From Actinomycetes bacterium (lineage in GTDB: Bacteria > Actinomycetota > Acidimicrobiia > Spongiisociales > UBA5794), in contig JAHEEL010000100.1 in NCBI GenBank assembly GCA_024640745.1, positions 1-8,347 on the forward strand: a stretch of DNA of 8,347 nt, read 5' to 3'. The notes below the pieces were generated by a model. It saw only the letters and a program-made list of their open reading frames with translations. It had not been told where the DNA came from and did no database searches. This document shows positions 1 through 5,918 of the stretch, in pieces (positions within the stretch are counted from its first letter, which is position 1; every line of letters starts with the position of its first letter). A program made the translations under genes and the position numbers.

Positions 1-338
1 GACATACTCGAGATAGGCGACGCAGATCCGGGATGCATCTCCCTCGCCCTCCCCGGCACGAGCGTGACCTCCGACCCCGCTTCGAGCACCACGGAGCCGC
101 CCGGGAAGACGCCGACGCGGATCTTTGGGCCCTGGATGTCCTGCATCGTCCCGACCGGAACGCCGGCTTCGTTCGATGCCGTCCGGACCCACTCGTGACG
201 CATGCGGTGCTCCTCGTTGGTGCCGTGGGAGAAGTTGAAACGGGCGACGTTCATCCCGGCATCGACCATGCTGCGTACGTCATCGAGGGAGTCGATCGCC
301 GGCCCGAGCGTCGCGACGATCTTCGTCTTGCGTGTCAC
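1..338 (-). CDS. pyk: Pyruvate kinase, N-terminal part, with apparent frameshift; runs off left edge
   Basis: Pyruvate kinase transfers phosphate from phosphoenolpyruvate to ADP at the end of glycolysis, in the cytoplasm. Reading from GTG at 338, the protein opens with TRKTKIVATLGP, then DAGMNVARFNFSHG (residues 26-39), which carries the substrate arginine R33 and the N35/S37/H38 motif, then QDIQGPKIR (66-74). These are the hallmark first beta-strands of the TIM barrel and the start of the B domain. An in-frame TAG just upstream excludes a longer start, and a TAGAGT box ends six bases before the GTG, suggesting leaderless translation. The opening frame is convincing for 95 codons (338-54). 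After a run of four G (minus strand, 51-54) the family-like sequence continues one frame over as EGEGDASRICVAYLEYV (51-1). One extra G would join the two parts. Either the assembly lacks a base or the gene is broken. Family assignment is near certain; intactness is not. Confidence 0.9.
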   Translation of the reverse strand, partial: MTRKTKIVATLGPAIDSLDDVRSMVDAGMNVARFNFSHGTNEEHRMRHEWVRTASNEAGVPVGTMQDIQGPKIRVGVFPGGSVVLEAGSEVTLVPGRAREMHPGSASPISSM

Positions 339-344
339 GAGGTC

Positions 345-350
345 ACTCTA
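345..350 (-). promoter_or_regulatory. -10 box TAGAGT of pyruvate kinase gene
   Basis: On the minus strand TAGAGT matches the TANNNT -10 consensus and is followed by exactly six bases before the GTG start at 338. Transcription would therefore begin at or next to the start codon. There is no purine-rich Shine-Dalgarno between them. No convincing -35 box is visible. Confidence 0.5.
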
Positions 351-474
351 CCGGTGCACGATCGGCGCAATACGACACGGTGCTCAGTCCGCGAGCAGCC
401 TTTCGCCACGCTTCTCTGATGATTCGTCAGCCGGTGATCTCGTTGCCGAGCTGAAGACCTCCCCAAGATTCGCC

Positions 475-480
475 TAGGCT
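475..480 (+). promoter_or_regulatory. -10 box TAGGCT upstream of the amino-acid importer
   Basis: TAGGCT fits TANNNT and lies 49 bases before the binding-protein start. The expected transcription start is about 487, six bases after the box, giving a leader of about 42 bases. A weak -35 candidate, TGAAGA at 452-457, has a 17-base spacer. Position 487 is itself the A of an ATG that opens a mini-ORF. Confidence 0.45.
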
Positions 481-486
481 TGCGGT

Positions 487-513
487 ATGGCGGCGAACCC
501 GCTCGCCGAATAG
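487..513 (+). CDS. Possible leaderless 8-codon upstream ORF (MAANPLAE)
   Basis: ATG at 487 begins six bases after the TAGGCT box, the same geometry as the leaderless starts of pyk, the SDR, the HNH gene and the oxidoreductase in this window. It encodes MAANPLAE and stops at TAG 511-513. That stop overlaps the AGGAGG Shine-Dalgarno (512-517) of the binding-protein gene at 529. A ribosome finishing this peptide would sit on the downstream ribosome-binding site, so it could couple or modulate translation of the importer. The peptide shows no run of one amino acid and resembles no known leader peptide. An 8-codon ORF can occur by chance; the support is positional only. Confidence 0.3.
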   Translation: MAANPLAE

Positions 514-517
514 GAGG
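512..517 (+). promoter_or_regulatory. Shine-Dalgarno AGGAGG of binding-protein gene
   Basis: A perfect AGGAGG lies 11 bases before ATG 529 and fixes that start. It is one of the few strong Shine-Dalgarno sites in the window; most other genes lack one. It shares its first two bases with the stop codon of the upstream mini-ORF. Confidence 0.75.
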
Positions 518-528
518 AAAGACGACTC

Positions 529-1308
529 ATGACACGTGCACGAATGCTTGTTGTAACGGTGCTCGCGCTTGCGCTGCTGGCTGCCGCATGTAGCGATGAC
601 GATTCCGTCGACACAGGATCCCTCGGCCTCATCACCGATGGGACGCTCACGGTCTGCACCGATTCGCCCTATCCACCGATGGAGTACGAAGAGGACGGTG
701 AGTTCACTGGATTCGACATCGAGCTGATGCGGGCGATCGCCGACGACCTGGGACTGGAAGCTTCCATAGTGAATATTGGTTTCGATCCGATCACGTCTGG
801 CCTCGCGATGGACTCCGGCGAGTGTGACATTGCGGCAGCGTCGATCACGATCACCGAGGAGCGTGAAGAAAACATCGATTTCAGCGATGGGTACTTCTCC
901 GGCGACCAATCCTTGCTGACCAGCGAAGGGAGCGGAATCGCCTCGATTTCCGATCTGGACGGCAGGAACCTGGGCGTCCAGACGGGCACGACCGGCGAGC
1001 AGTACGCCACCGAGAATGCCACTGGTGCCAACCTCGTCTCGTTCGAGAACCCCGGCGATCTCATCACGGCACTCAATGCCGGAGAGATCGACGCAGTGCT
1101 CCAGGACATCGTGACCAACGGCGACGCTGCCCTCAACAACTCCAACCTGGTGCTCGTTGAGACCTACAGCACAGAAGAGTTCTACGGCTTTGCCGTCAAG
1201 GAAGAGGGATCCGAGGCTCTGATGGACGCAGTCAACGCGTCACTTGCCAAGCTCCGCGATGACGGCACGTATGACACCATCTACGAGGAGTTCTTCCCGA
1301 CCGGCTGA
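529..1308 (+). CDS. Polar amino-acid ABC transporter substrate-binding lipoprotein (SBP_bac_3)
   Basis: This is the extracytoplasmic binding component of a polar amino-acid uptake (PAAT) transporter; it captures the ligand and delivers it to the permease. Residues 1-20 form a type II signal peptide: basic start (TRAR), hydrophobic core and lipobox LAAAC with lipidated C21. An acidic linker (SDDDSVD) follows. The mature protein shows the family-3 pattern: TVCTDSPYPPMEY (41-53), GFDIELMRAIADDLGL (61-76), AASITITEEREENIDFS (103-119, with the conserved Arg at 112 expected to bind the ligand carboxylate), GVQTGTTGEQYA (149-160) and EIDAVLQD (186-193). The length of 259 aa is normal. Start ATG 529 is backed by AGGAGG. 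Permease and ATPase genes of the same system follow. The exact ligand (Glu/Gln, Cys, Arg and so on) cannot be read from the sequence. Confidence 0.93.
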   Translation: MTRARMLVVTVLALALLAAACSDDDSVDTGSLGLITDGTLTVCTDSPYPPMEYEEDGEFTGFDIELMRAIADDLGLEASIVNIGFDPITSGLAMDSGECDIAAASITITEEREENIDFSDGYFSGDQSLLTSEGSGIASISDLDGRNLGVQTGTTGEQYATENATGANLVSFENPGDLITALNAGEIDAVLQDIVTNGDAALNNSNLVLVETYSTEEFYGFAVKEEGSEALMDAVNASLAKLRDDGTYDTIYEEFFPTG

Positions 1309-1331
1309 TTGTATCTACCCACGACGTATCG

Positions 1332-1358
1332 GCGGGGCGGTCCAATGGGCCGCCCCGC
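1332..1358 (+). terminator. Strong GC hairpin between binding-protein and permease genes (attenuator or 3'-end stabiliser)
   Basis: GCGGGGCGG (1332-1340) pairs perfectly with CCGCCCCGC (1350-1358). Inside it U-G, C-G and C-G pairs extend the stem to 12 bp around an AAT loop. No T-run follows (ATTGGC), so it is not a classic rho-independent terminator. It starts 23 bases after the binding-protein stop and is followed by a separate TAACGT box for the permease. That placement suits partial termination or protection of the binding-protein mRNA, which would give an excess of binding protein over membrane parts. Confidence 0.6.
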
Positions 1359-1404
1359 ATTGGCGTCCGCAGGTGTGCCTCTGCAGGGGAGGGCCTCAAC
1401 GCGG

Positions 1405-1410
1405 TAACGT
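1405..1410 (+). promoter_or_regulatory. -10 box TAACGT before the permease gene
   Basis: GGTAACGT contains a TANNNT box ending nine bases before ATG 1420. The expected transcript would have a leader of only about three bases. Together with the preceding hairpin it may give the permease-ATPase pair its own promoter. No -35 is obvious. Confidence 0.35.
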
Positions 1411-1419
1411 AGACGGCGA

Positions 1420-2223
1420 ATGGCGGTAGCAACCAAGTCGAGCCGAATGCGTCGCGCAGAGATCAGACGGCGCGTCATCTACGTTGCCACCATCATCCTG
1501 CTTGTGGTTCTTGCCTTCACCATCGATTGGCAGCAACTGCAGCAGAGCTTCTTCCAACCCGACATCATCAAGGCGATGTTCCCCGATGTCATCCTCATTG
1601 GGGCCAAGAACACCATCATCTACACGACCCTGGCATTCAGCTTCGGACTCGTGCTGGCGTTGTTCCTGGCGTTGATGAAGCGATCCACGATCGGTCCCTA
1701 CCGCTGGTTTGCCACGGGCTACATCGAACTCTTTCGGGGCCTACCGGCGCTGATCACCATCATCTTGGTTGCCTTCGGTCTGCCGTTGGCGCTTGGCATC
1801 CGCATCCCGGGCGGAACCCTTGGGAAGGGAACCCTCGGGCTAGGGCTCGTTGCCGGCGCCTACATGGCAGAGACCATTCGTGCCGGTATCGAAGCGGTAC
1901 CGCGCGGGCAAATGGAAGCGGCTCGGTCCCTCGGCATGCCGAAGAGCACCGCGATGACGTACATCATCCTGCCCCAGGCCTTCCGCATCATCATCCCGCC
2001 GCTCACCAACGAGTTGGTCTTGCTGATCAAAGACACTTCGCTCCTCTTCGTGATCGGCACGACACCGCTCTCGAAAGAGCTCACCAAGTTCGCTCGCGAC
2101 TTCATGACCAGCACACAGAATGCGACGCCCCTCACCGTGGTCGCCTTCATGTACCTGCTCATCACGCTCCCGATGACGTTCTTGGTCCAGCGGCTGGAGC
2201 GCAAGGCAGGTAAGGGGCGATGA
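1420..2223 (+). CDS. Polar amino-acid ABC transporter permease (HisM/GlnP family)
   Basis: This is the membrane-spanning subunit of the importer. After a basic N-terminus (residues 6-18) hydrophobic segments appear at about 19-36, 65-86, 107-127, 138-157, 195-215 and 238-257. The cytoplasmic EAA loop, EAVPRGQMEAARSLGM (158-173) followed by ILPQAFR (183-189), is the ATPase docking site. ELFRGLPALI (103-112) is typical of the PAAT permease family. At 267 aa it is slightly long because of an N-terminal extension and a Gly-rich stretch (IPGGTLGKGTLGLGL, 129-143). Only one permease gene is present, so the channel is probably a homodimer. ATG 1420 has no Shine-Dalgarno and lies just after a TAACGT box; ATG 1447 is an alternative start. 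The stop overlaps the ATPase start as ATGA, indicating translational coupling. Confidence 0.93.
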   Translation: MAVATKSSRMRRAEIRRRVIYVATIILLVVLAFTIDWQQLQQSFFQPDIIKAMFPDVILIGAKNTIIYTTLAFSFGLVLALFLALMKRSTIGPYRWFATGYIELFRGLPALITIILVAFGLPLALGIRIPGGTLGKGTLGLGLVAGAYMAETIRAGIEAVPRGQMEAARSLGMPKSTAMTYIILPQAFRIIIPPLTNELVLLIKDTSLLFVIGTTPLSKELTKFARDFMTSTQNATPLTVVAFMYLLITLPMTFLVQRLERKAGKGR

Positions 2224-2963
2224 CCGTTTCAGCACCGCCGATCGAGATCGAGGACCTCCACAAGTCGTTCGGGGAACTCGAGGTGCTCCGTGGTGTCGAT
2301 CTCTCCGTCACGACAGGCGAGGTGATCTGCATCATCGGGCCATCGGGTTCCGGCAAGTCGACGCTGCTTCGTTGCGTGAACCTTCTCGAGGTTCCATCGG
2401 CGGGCCGGGTGCTGATCGAAGGCTATGACATCACGGACCCGGAAACCGACGTTGATGAGGTCCGCGCCAAGATCGGCATGGTGTTCCAGCAGTTCAATCT
2501 GTTCCCCCATCTCACCGTGCTGAAGAACCTCACCATCGCGCAGCGCAAAGTCCTCGGTCGCGCGACCGACGAGGCAATATCGGTCGCCGAGGCAATGCTG
2601 TCGCGAGTGGGTCTTGCCGACAAGCGAGACGAATACCCGATCCGGCTGTCGGGCGGCCAGCAACAGCGGGTGGCGATTGCTCGCTCGTTGTGCATGAACC
2701 CCGACATGATGCTGTTCGACGAGCCGACCAGCGCCCTCGACCCGGAGTTGATCGACGAGGTGCTCGATGTGATGCGGGCGCTTGCCGACGAAGGCATGAC
2801 GATGCTGATCGTCACTCACGAGATGAGGTTCGCCAAACAGGTTGCCGACCGGGTTCTCTTCATCGATGAAGGCGTCATCCAAGAGCAGGGTCCGCCCAGC
2901 GATGTCCTGGAGAACCCCAAGAACGAGCGGACCCGGCGCTTTCTGCGCGCCGTCGAGCACTAG
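2220..2963 (+). CDS. Polar amino-acid ABC transporter ATP-binding protein (GlnQ/HisP family)
   Basis: This cytoplasmic ATPase dimerises and powers amino-acid import through the adjacent permease. All nucleotide-binding motifs are intact: Walker A GPSGSGKST (40-48), Q-loop Q90 in VFQQFNLFPHLT, signature LSGGQQQR (143-150), Walker B MMLFDEPTSALDPE (163-176, with catalytic E168) and switch H200 in VTHEM. FNLFPH after the Q-loop and SALDPELIDEVL after Walker B are typical of the PAAT class rather than sugar importers. The 247 aa length is normal. The start overlaps the permease stop by four bases (ATGA), which fixes ATG 2220, and a purine-rich AAGGGG precedes it. The gene closes the three-gene importer unit. 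Confidence 0.96.
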   Translation: MTVSAPPIEIEDLHKSFGELEVLRGVDLSVTTGEVICIIGPSGSGKSTLLRCVNLLEVPSAGRVLIEGYDITDPETDVDEVRAKIGMVFQQFNLFPHLTVLKNLTIAQRKVLGRATDEAISVAEAMLSRVGLADKRDEYPIRLSGGQQQRVAIARSLCMNPDMMLFDEPTSALDPELIDEVLDVMRALADEGMTMLIVTHEMRFAKQVADRVLFIDEGVIQEQGPPSDVLENPKNERTRRFLRAVEH

Positions 2964-3053
2964 ATCACGTAGCCGGCCGGTCTCCTTCGTTGCTTCGGAG
3001 CCGCGGCGGACGACAACCCAGACACGATCGGTGCCGATGCTGCGGATCAGCGA

Positions 3054-3076
3054 CCGGCGACCAGCGCCGGAGTTTT
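3054..3076 (+). terminator. Rho-independent-like terminator after the importer operon
   Basis: CCGGCG (3054-3059) pairs with CGCCGG (3065-3070) around the 5-base loop ACCAG; AGTTTTC follows directly. The stem is short (6 bp) but all G/C and the T-run is four bases. It lies 91 bases after the ATPase stop and just before the next gene's promoter, a sensible place for an operon end. Confidence 0.5.
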
Positions 3077-3118
3077 CAGGAGTGCTGGCGACACGGACCG
3101 GTGAACGATCGTGCCCGG

Positions 3119-3124
3119 TAGGCT
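3119..3124 (+). promoter_or_regulatory. -10 box TAGGCT of the CofC-like gene
   Basis: TAGGCT ends ten bases before ATG 3135 and sits inside CCCGGTAGGCTC (3114-3125). The same 12 bases occur before the deacetylase gene at 3784-3795. The box argues against the upstream in-frame GTG 3111 as the start, because that codon would precede the promoter box. Confidence 0.5.
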
Positions 3125-3134
3125 CGCGCTTCCC

Positions 3135-3752
3135 ATGGAAACCGTCGAGCGCATGGCGCGGGCCGCACGCGTGCCCGACGAACAACCGAACCGGACGGTC
3201 TCAGCCGTAGTCCCGATCCGGTCGTTCAACGGACTCACCCGGCTTTCCTCCCTGCTCGACGCCGCCGAACGGGCTGCGCTCATGCGTCGTCTCGCGATGC
3301 ACACCATCGAAACGATCAGGAACGCCGGCATCAGGGCGTTCGTCGTCTCGAGCGACCGGGAGGTCGAGCGATGGGCCGCCGGGCATGCCGATTCGATCGT
3401 ACCCGAACCGACTTCGGGCGGCCTCAACGCTGCAGCACGTGCCGGCGTGGCGGCCGTCGACGGACCGTGGATCGTGGTACATGCCGACCTGCCGGTCCTC
3501 TCGGTCCGGGACGTTGCCGCCGCTGCCCGATGCGCGGTGCGCGGCGTCGTGCTCTCACCATCGCACGACGGCGGAACGTCCCTTGTCGGAGCCCCTGCCG
3601 GAGGGTTTCCGTTCAGCTACGGCCCCGGGAGCTTCCGACGTCACGCGTCGAAGCTACGGGGACGGGCGACCGTCCTCGTCCGTCCCGGTCTCGCACTCGA
3701 CCTCGACCGGCCGTGGGACCTTGCAGCATTGGAGCGCCTCGACCACCTTTGA
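3135..3752 (+). CDS. CofC/FbiD-like guanylyltransferase (coenzyme F420 biosynthesis), divergent
   Basis: CofC/FbiD enzymes join GTP to 2-phospho-L-lactate or phosphoenolpyruvate, making the activated precursor for coenzyme F420. From ATG 3135 the 205-aa protein has the family order: VSAVVPIR (22-29, first strand), LDAAERAALMRRL (41-53), AFVVSSD (68-74), EPTSGGLNAAARAG (91-104), IVVHADLPVL (113-122), LSPSHDGGTSLVGAP (140-154), FPFSYGPGSFRRHA (158-171) and LALDLDRPWDLAAL (186-199). The usual VPxK...AKxRL signature near the N-terminus is altered here to VPIRSFNGLTRLSS: the first lysine is Arg and the AK pair is LT. The length matches the family. GTG 3111 would add eight residues but precedes the promoter box. 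It may be a diverged F420 enzyme or a relative with another acceptor. Other F420 genes are not in the window. Confidence 0.75.
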   Translation: METVERMARAARVPDEQPNRTVSAVVPIRSFNGLTRLSSLLDAAERAALMRRLAMHTIETIRNAGIRAFVVSSDREVERWAAGHADSIVPEPTSGGLNAAARAGVAAVDGPWIVVHADLPVLSVRDVAAAARCAVRGVVLSPSHDGGTSLVGAPAGGFPFSYGPGSFRRHASKLRGRATVLVRPGLALDLDRPWDLAALERLDHL

Positions 3753-3788
3753 GACGGCTCGCGCACGGCCCGGTCGCCCACCACCCGG

Positions 3789-3794
3789 TAGGCT
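3789..3794 (+). promoter_or_regulatory. -10 box TAGGCT of the PIG-L deacetylase gene
   Basis: TAGGCT ends nine bases before ATG 3804, within the same CCCGGTAGGCTC block (3784-3795) found before the CofC-like gene. There is no Shine-Dalgarno between box and start, so a very short leader is expected. Confidence 0.5.
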
Positions 3795-3803
3795 CAACAG
3801 CCC

Positions 3804-4556
3804 ATGCCTTCACGTCTCTACGATCAGATCCCTCGAACCTTGGAGCCGCTCCCGCAGCCGGCAGATGTGATGGCCATCAGCGCTCACCCGGACGACGCAG
3901 AATTTGGCGCCGGCGGCACCTTGTTCCGGTGGACCGCCGGCGGGGCACGCGCCGTCATCGTTGTAGCTACCGACGGATCGATGGGATCCTGGGATCCGCA
4001 GATCGATCGAGCCGCCCTGGTTGCCGAGCGGCGCAGGGAGCAGGTCCGCGCCGCCGCCGTCCTCGGCGTGGGAACCGTTGCTTGGTTGGGCCAGCCCGAC
4101 GGCGAGCTGCAACATACACCCGCTCTTCGAAAGAGCCTCGCGTCGCTGATCAGGAAACACCGGCCCAACGTCGTGCTGTCGCACGATCCGTGGCAGCGCT
4201 ATCAAATGCATCCCGATCATCGCACCGCCGGGATGTTGGCGGTCGATGCAACCGTCGCTGCGCGCGAACCGAGGTTCTACCCGGACCAACAGCTCGAGCC
4301 GCACCGACCGGCGGCCGTCCTGTTGTGGTCGGCCGACGAGCCGGACCACGCCGAACCGGTCGATCAGGCTGCCTTCGACGCCAAGGTCGCGGCTCTGCTC
4401 TGTCACACCTCCCAGTCGGAGACGACCATGGGCGGCGCGTCGGAATCGGGCGGCGCACGATCCCGGTTCGTCGAGCAGATCGACGGTTGGATGCGGGAAG
4501 CAGGGGCGGACTTCGGCATGCGTCGCGCCGAAGTATTCAAGCGCTTGACGCCCTAG
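3804..4556 (+). CDS. PIG-L family zinc deacetylase (MshB/Mca/BshB-like)
   Basis: PIG-L (LmbE-like) enzymes are zinc hydrolases that remove acetyl or amide-linked groups from N-acetylglucosamine-type substrates. In actinobacteria the family includes MshB and Mca of mycothiol metabolism. The metal site is plain: AHPDDAEFGAGG (27-38) supplies H28 and D31 as ligands and D30 as catalytic base, and HPDH (136-139) supplies the third ligand H139. Further family features are VATDGSMGSWD (54-64), RREQVRAAAVLGV (77-89), LGQPDGEL (95-102) and VLSHDPWQRYQMHPDH (124-139). At 250 aa it is complete and shorter than typical MshB or Mca, so its substrate is uncertain. ATG 3804 follows a TAGGCT box. The gene converges on the sugar-ABC ATPase with 33 bases between stops. 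Membership is firm; substrate is not. Confidence 0.9.
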   Translation: MPSRLYDQIPRTLEPLPQPADVMAISAHPDDAEFGAGGTLFRWTAGGARAVIVVATDGSMGSWDPQIDRAALVAERRREQVRAAAVLGVGTVAWLGQPDGELQHTPALRKSLASLIRKHRPNVVLSHDPWQRYQMHPDHRTAGMLAVDATVAAREPRFYPDQQLEPHRPAAVLLWSADEPDHAEPVDQAAFDAKVAALLCHTSQSETTMGGASESGGARSRFVEQIDGWMREAGADFGMRRAEVFKRLTP

Positions 4557-4589
4557 GGCAGGGCGACCGCTCCGAGACTGCCGTGTCGT

Positions 4590-5810
4590 CTAGGCCTTGG
4601 CCGTGTAGCCGATCTTGTCGCTCGAATCGATGTCGAAGAAATGGAGCTTCGACGTGTCGATGACGAGGTCGACCTCGGACATGTCGGGCACCGAGACATC
4701 CGGGCTGACACGCGCCGTGAACCGGGTCTCATGACCGAGCGTCTCCGGATCAGTTCCCGAGTCGGCGAGGAGCTCCTCGATATCGGGCGTGATCACCGGC
4801 GCCGAGTCGAGCCCGAAGTGCACATACGACTCCGACCCCAGCAACTCGTTCACATCGGTCTTGACGCGAATCGTGCGATCCGCCGGCGCCTCCCCCATGC
4901 GCGCGTCCTCGAACTCTCCGGGACGAATCCCAACCACGATCTGCTTGCCGAAGTAGTCCTCGATCCCCGGATGCGCATCCAACGCCGCCCGCTCCACGTA
5001 CACACGCTTGTCGGCGAACTTGAGGAACACCCGGCCTTCGGATTCCTGCTCCAACACGCCGTACACCATGTTCATCGCCGGCGACCCAATGAAGCCCGCC
5101 ACGAACAAGTTCGCCGGATTGTTGAACAACTCCGTCGGAGGAGCCACCTGCTGCAAGTTGAACGGCCGCTTCTGCGACACGGCGCGCAAAACCGCAACCC
5201 GATGACCCAACGTCATCGCCTCCACCTGGTCGTGGGTCACATACACCGTCGTCGTCTCCAGCCGGTTATGGAGCCGACCCAGCTCGGTACGCATCTGCAC
5301 CCGCAGCTTCGCATCCAAGTTCGACAGCGGCTCATCCATCAAGAACGCCTTCGGCTCGCGCACAATCGCACGACCCATCGCCACCCGCTGCCGCTGACCA
5401 CCCGACAAAGCCTTCGGCTTGCGATCCAAGAACTCCGTGATCTCGAGCACCTCGGCGGCGTCGTCGACCCGGCGCTTGATCTCATCCTTCGGCGTCTTCC
5501 GCAGCTTCAGCCCAAACGCCATGTTGTCGAACACCGTCATATGCGGATACAACGCATAGTTCTGGAACACCATCGCGATATCGCGATCCTTGGGCGCCAC
5601 ATCGTTCACCAAACGATCCCCAATGTGCAGCTTCCCCTCAGAGATCTCCTCGAGACCCGCGATCATCCGCAACACCGTCGACTTGCCACACCCCGACGGC
5701 CCAACCAGCACGAGGAACTCACCGTCGCGAATGTCCAGGGTGACCTGGCCCACCGCGCGCGTTCCATCTGGATAGATCTTGCCAATGTCTTCGAGCGTGA
5801 TCTCCGCCAT
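4590..5810 (-). CDS. Sugar-type ABC transporter ATPase (MalK/UgpC/MsmK family), orphan
   Basis: This is the cytoplasmic ATPase of a CUT1 carbohydrate or glycerol-phosphate importer. The 406-aa protein has Walker A GPSGCGKST (37-45), Q83 in VFQNYALYPHMT, signature LSGGQRQRVAMGRAI (135-149), Walker B FLMDEPLSNLDAKLR (156-170) and switch H193 in VTHDQVEAMTLGHR. The family block NLFVAGFIGSPAMN (234-247) follows, then a C-terminal TOBE/OB region with VGIRPGEF (293-300). Between VAVLR and LQQV there are nine residues (AVSQKRPFN, 210-218) where relatives usually have about three. The C-terminal domain is rich in Asp/Glu. ATG 5810 is chosen because GAGGAG lies six bases upstream; an upstream in-frame TTG (5861) is less likely. 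No permease or binding-protein gene is adjacent, so it may be a shared ATPase serving several sugar importers. Confidence 0.93.
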   Translation of the reverse strand: MAEITLEDIGKIYPDGTRAVGQVTLDIRDGEFLVLVGPSGCGKSTVLRMIAGLEEISEGKLHIGDRLVNDVAPKDRDIAMVFQNYALYPHMTVFDNMAFGLKLRKTPKDEIKRRVDDAAEVLEITEFLDRKPKALSGGQRQRVAMGRAIVREPKAFLMDEPLSNLDAKLRVQMRTELGRLHNRLETTTVYVTHDQVEAMTLGHRVAVLRAVSQKRPFNLQQVAPPTELFNNPANLFVAGFIGSPAMNMVYGVLEQESEGRVFLKFADKRVYVERAALDAHPGIEDYFGKQIVVGIRPGEFEDARMGEAPADRTIRVKTDVNELLGSESYVHFGLDSAPVITPDIEELLADSGTDPETLGHETRFTARVSPDVSVPDMSEVDLVIDTSKLHFFDIDSSDKIGYTAKA

Positions 5811-5816
5811 TGCCGA

Positions 5817-5854
5817 CTCCTCGCGTAGCTCCCTCTGGCTGCAAGCGCATCGTA
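5817..5854 (-). promoter_or_regulatory. Promoter (-10 TACGAT) and Shine-Dalgarno of the sugar-ABC ATPase
   Basis: On the minus strand TACGAT (5849-5854) fits TANNNT and would start a leader of roughly 30 bases. GAGGAG (5817-5822) lies six bases before the ATG at 5810. Unlike most genes here, this one uses a conventional leader. The box is back to back with the SDR promoter in the 108-base divergent gap. Confidence 0.4.
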
Positions 5855-5906
5855 GCAGCAAGAATTTGAGGAGGTCCAGATCGGCTCTGGTTCCTTACCG
5901 ACTGGC

Positions 5907-5912
5907 TAGTGT
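5907..5912 (+). promoter_or_regulatory. -10 box TAGTGT of the SDR gene
   Basis: TAGTGT is followed by six bases (GGGTTT) and then ATG 5919, with no Shine-Dalgarno. This is the geometry of a leaderless transcript and it sets the start. Confidence 0.5.
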
Positions 5913-5918
5913 GGGTTT

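Noticed and set aside
33..419. Plus-strand open frame opposite pyruvate kinase
   Set aside because: Shadow of the pyruvate kinase frame; no recognisable motif.
3111..3134. GTG 3111 as start of the CofC-like protein
   Set aside because: The TAGGCT promoter box (3119-3124) lies after this codon, and the extra eight residues are not expected in the family; ATG 3135 is preferred.
2229..3185. Minus-strand open frame of 318 codons opposite the amino-acid ATPase
   Set aside because: Low-complexity-like composition and no motif; it lies over a gene with all ABC motifs intact and crosses the terminator and promoter region.
3371..4663. Plus-strand open frame of 430 codons over the CofC-like and deacetylase genes
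   Set aside because: Arg-rich frame-shifted reading of two well-supported genes, including their intergenic gap; typical of high-GC DNA.
4641..5828. Plus-strand open frame of 395 codons opposite the sugar ATPase
   Set aside because: Composition dominated by Arg, His and Leu with no domain; the opposite strand carries every ABC-ATPase motif.
5811..5861. Upstream TTG start (5861) for the sugar ATPase
   Set aside because: ATG 5810 has GAGGAG at good spacing and gives the normal family N-terminus (MAEITLEDIGKIY); the candidate -10 box overlaps the longer reading.
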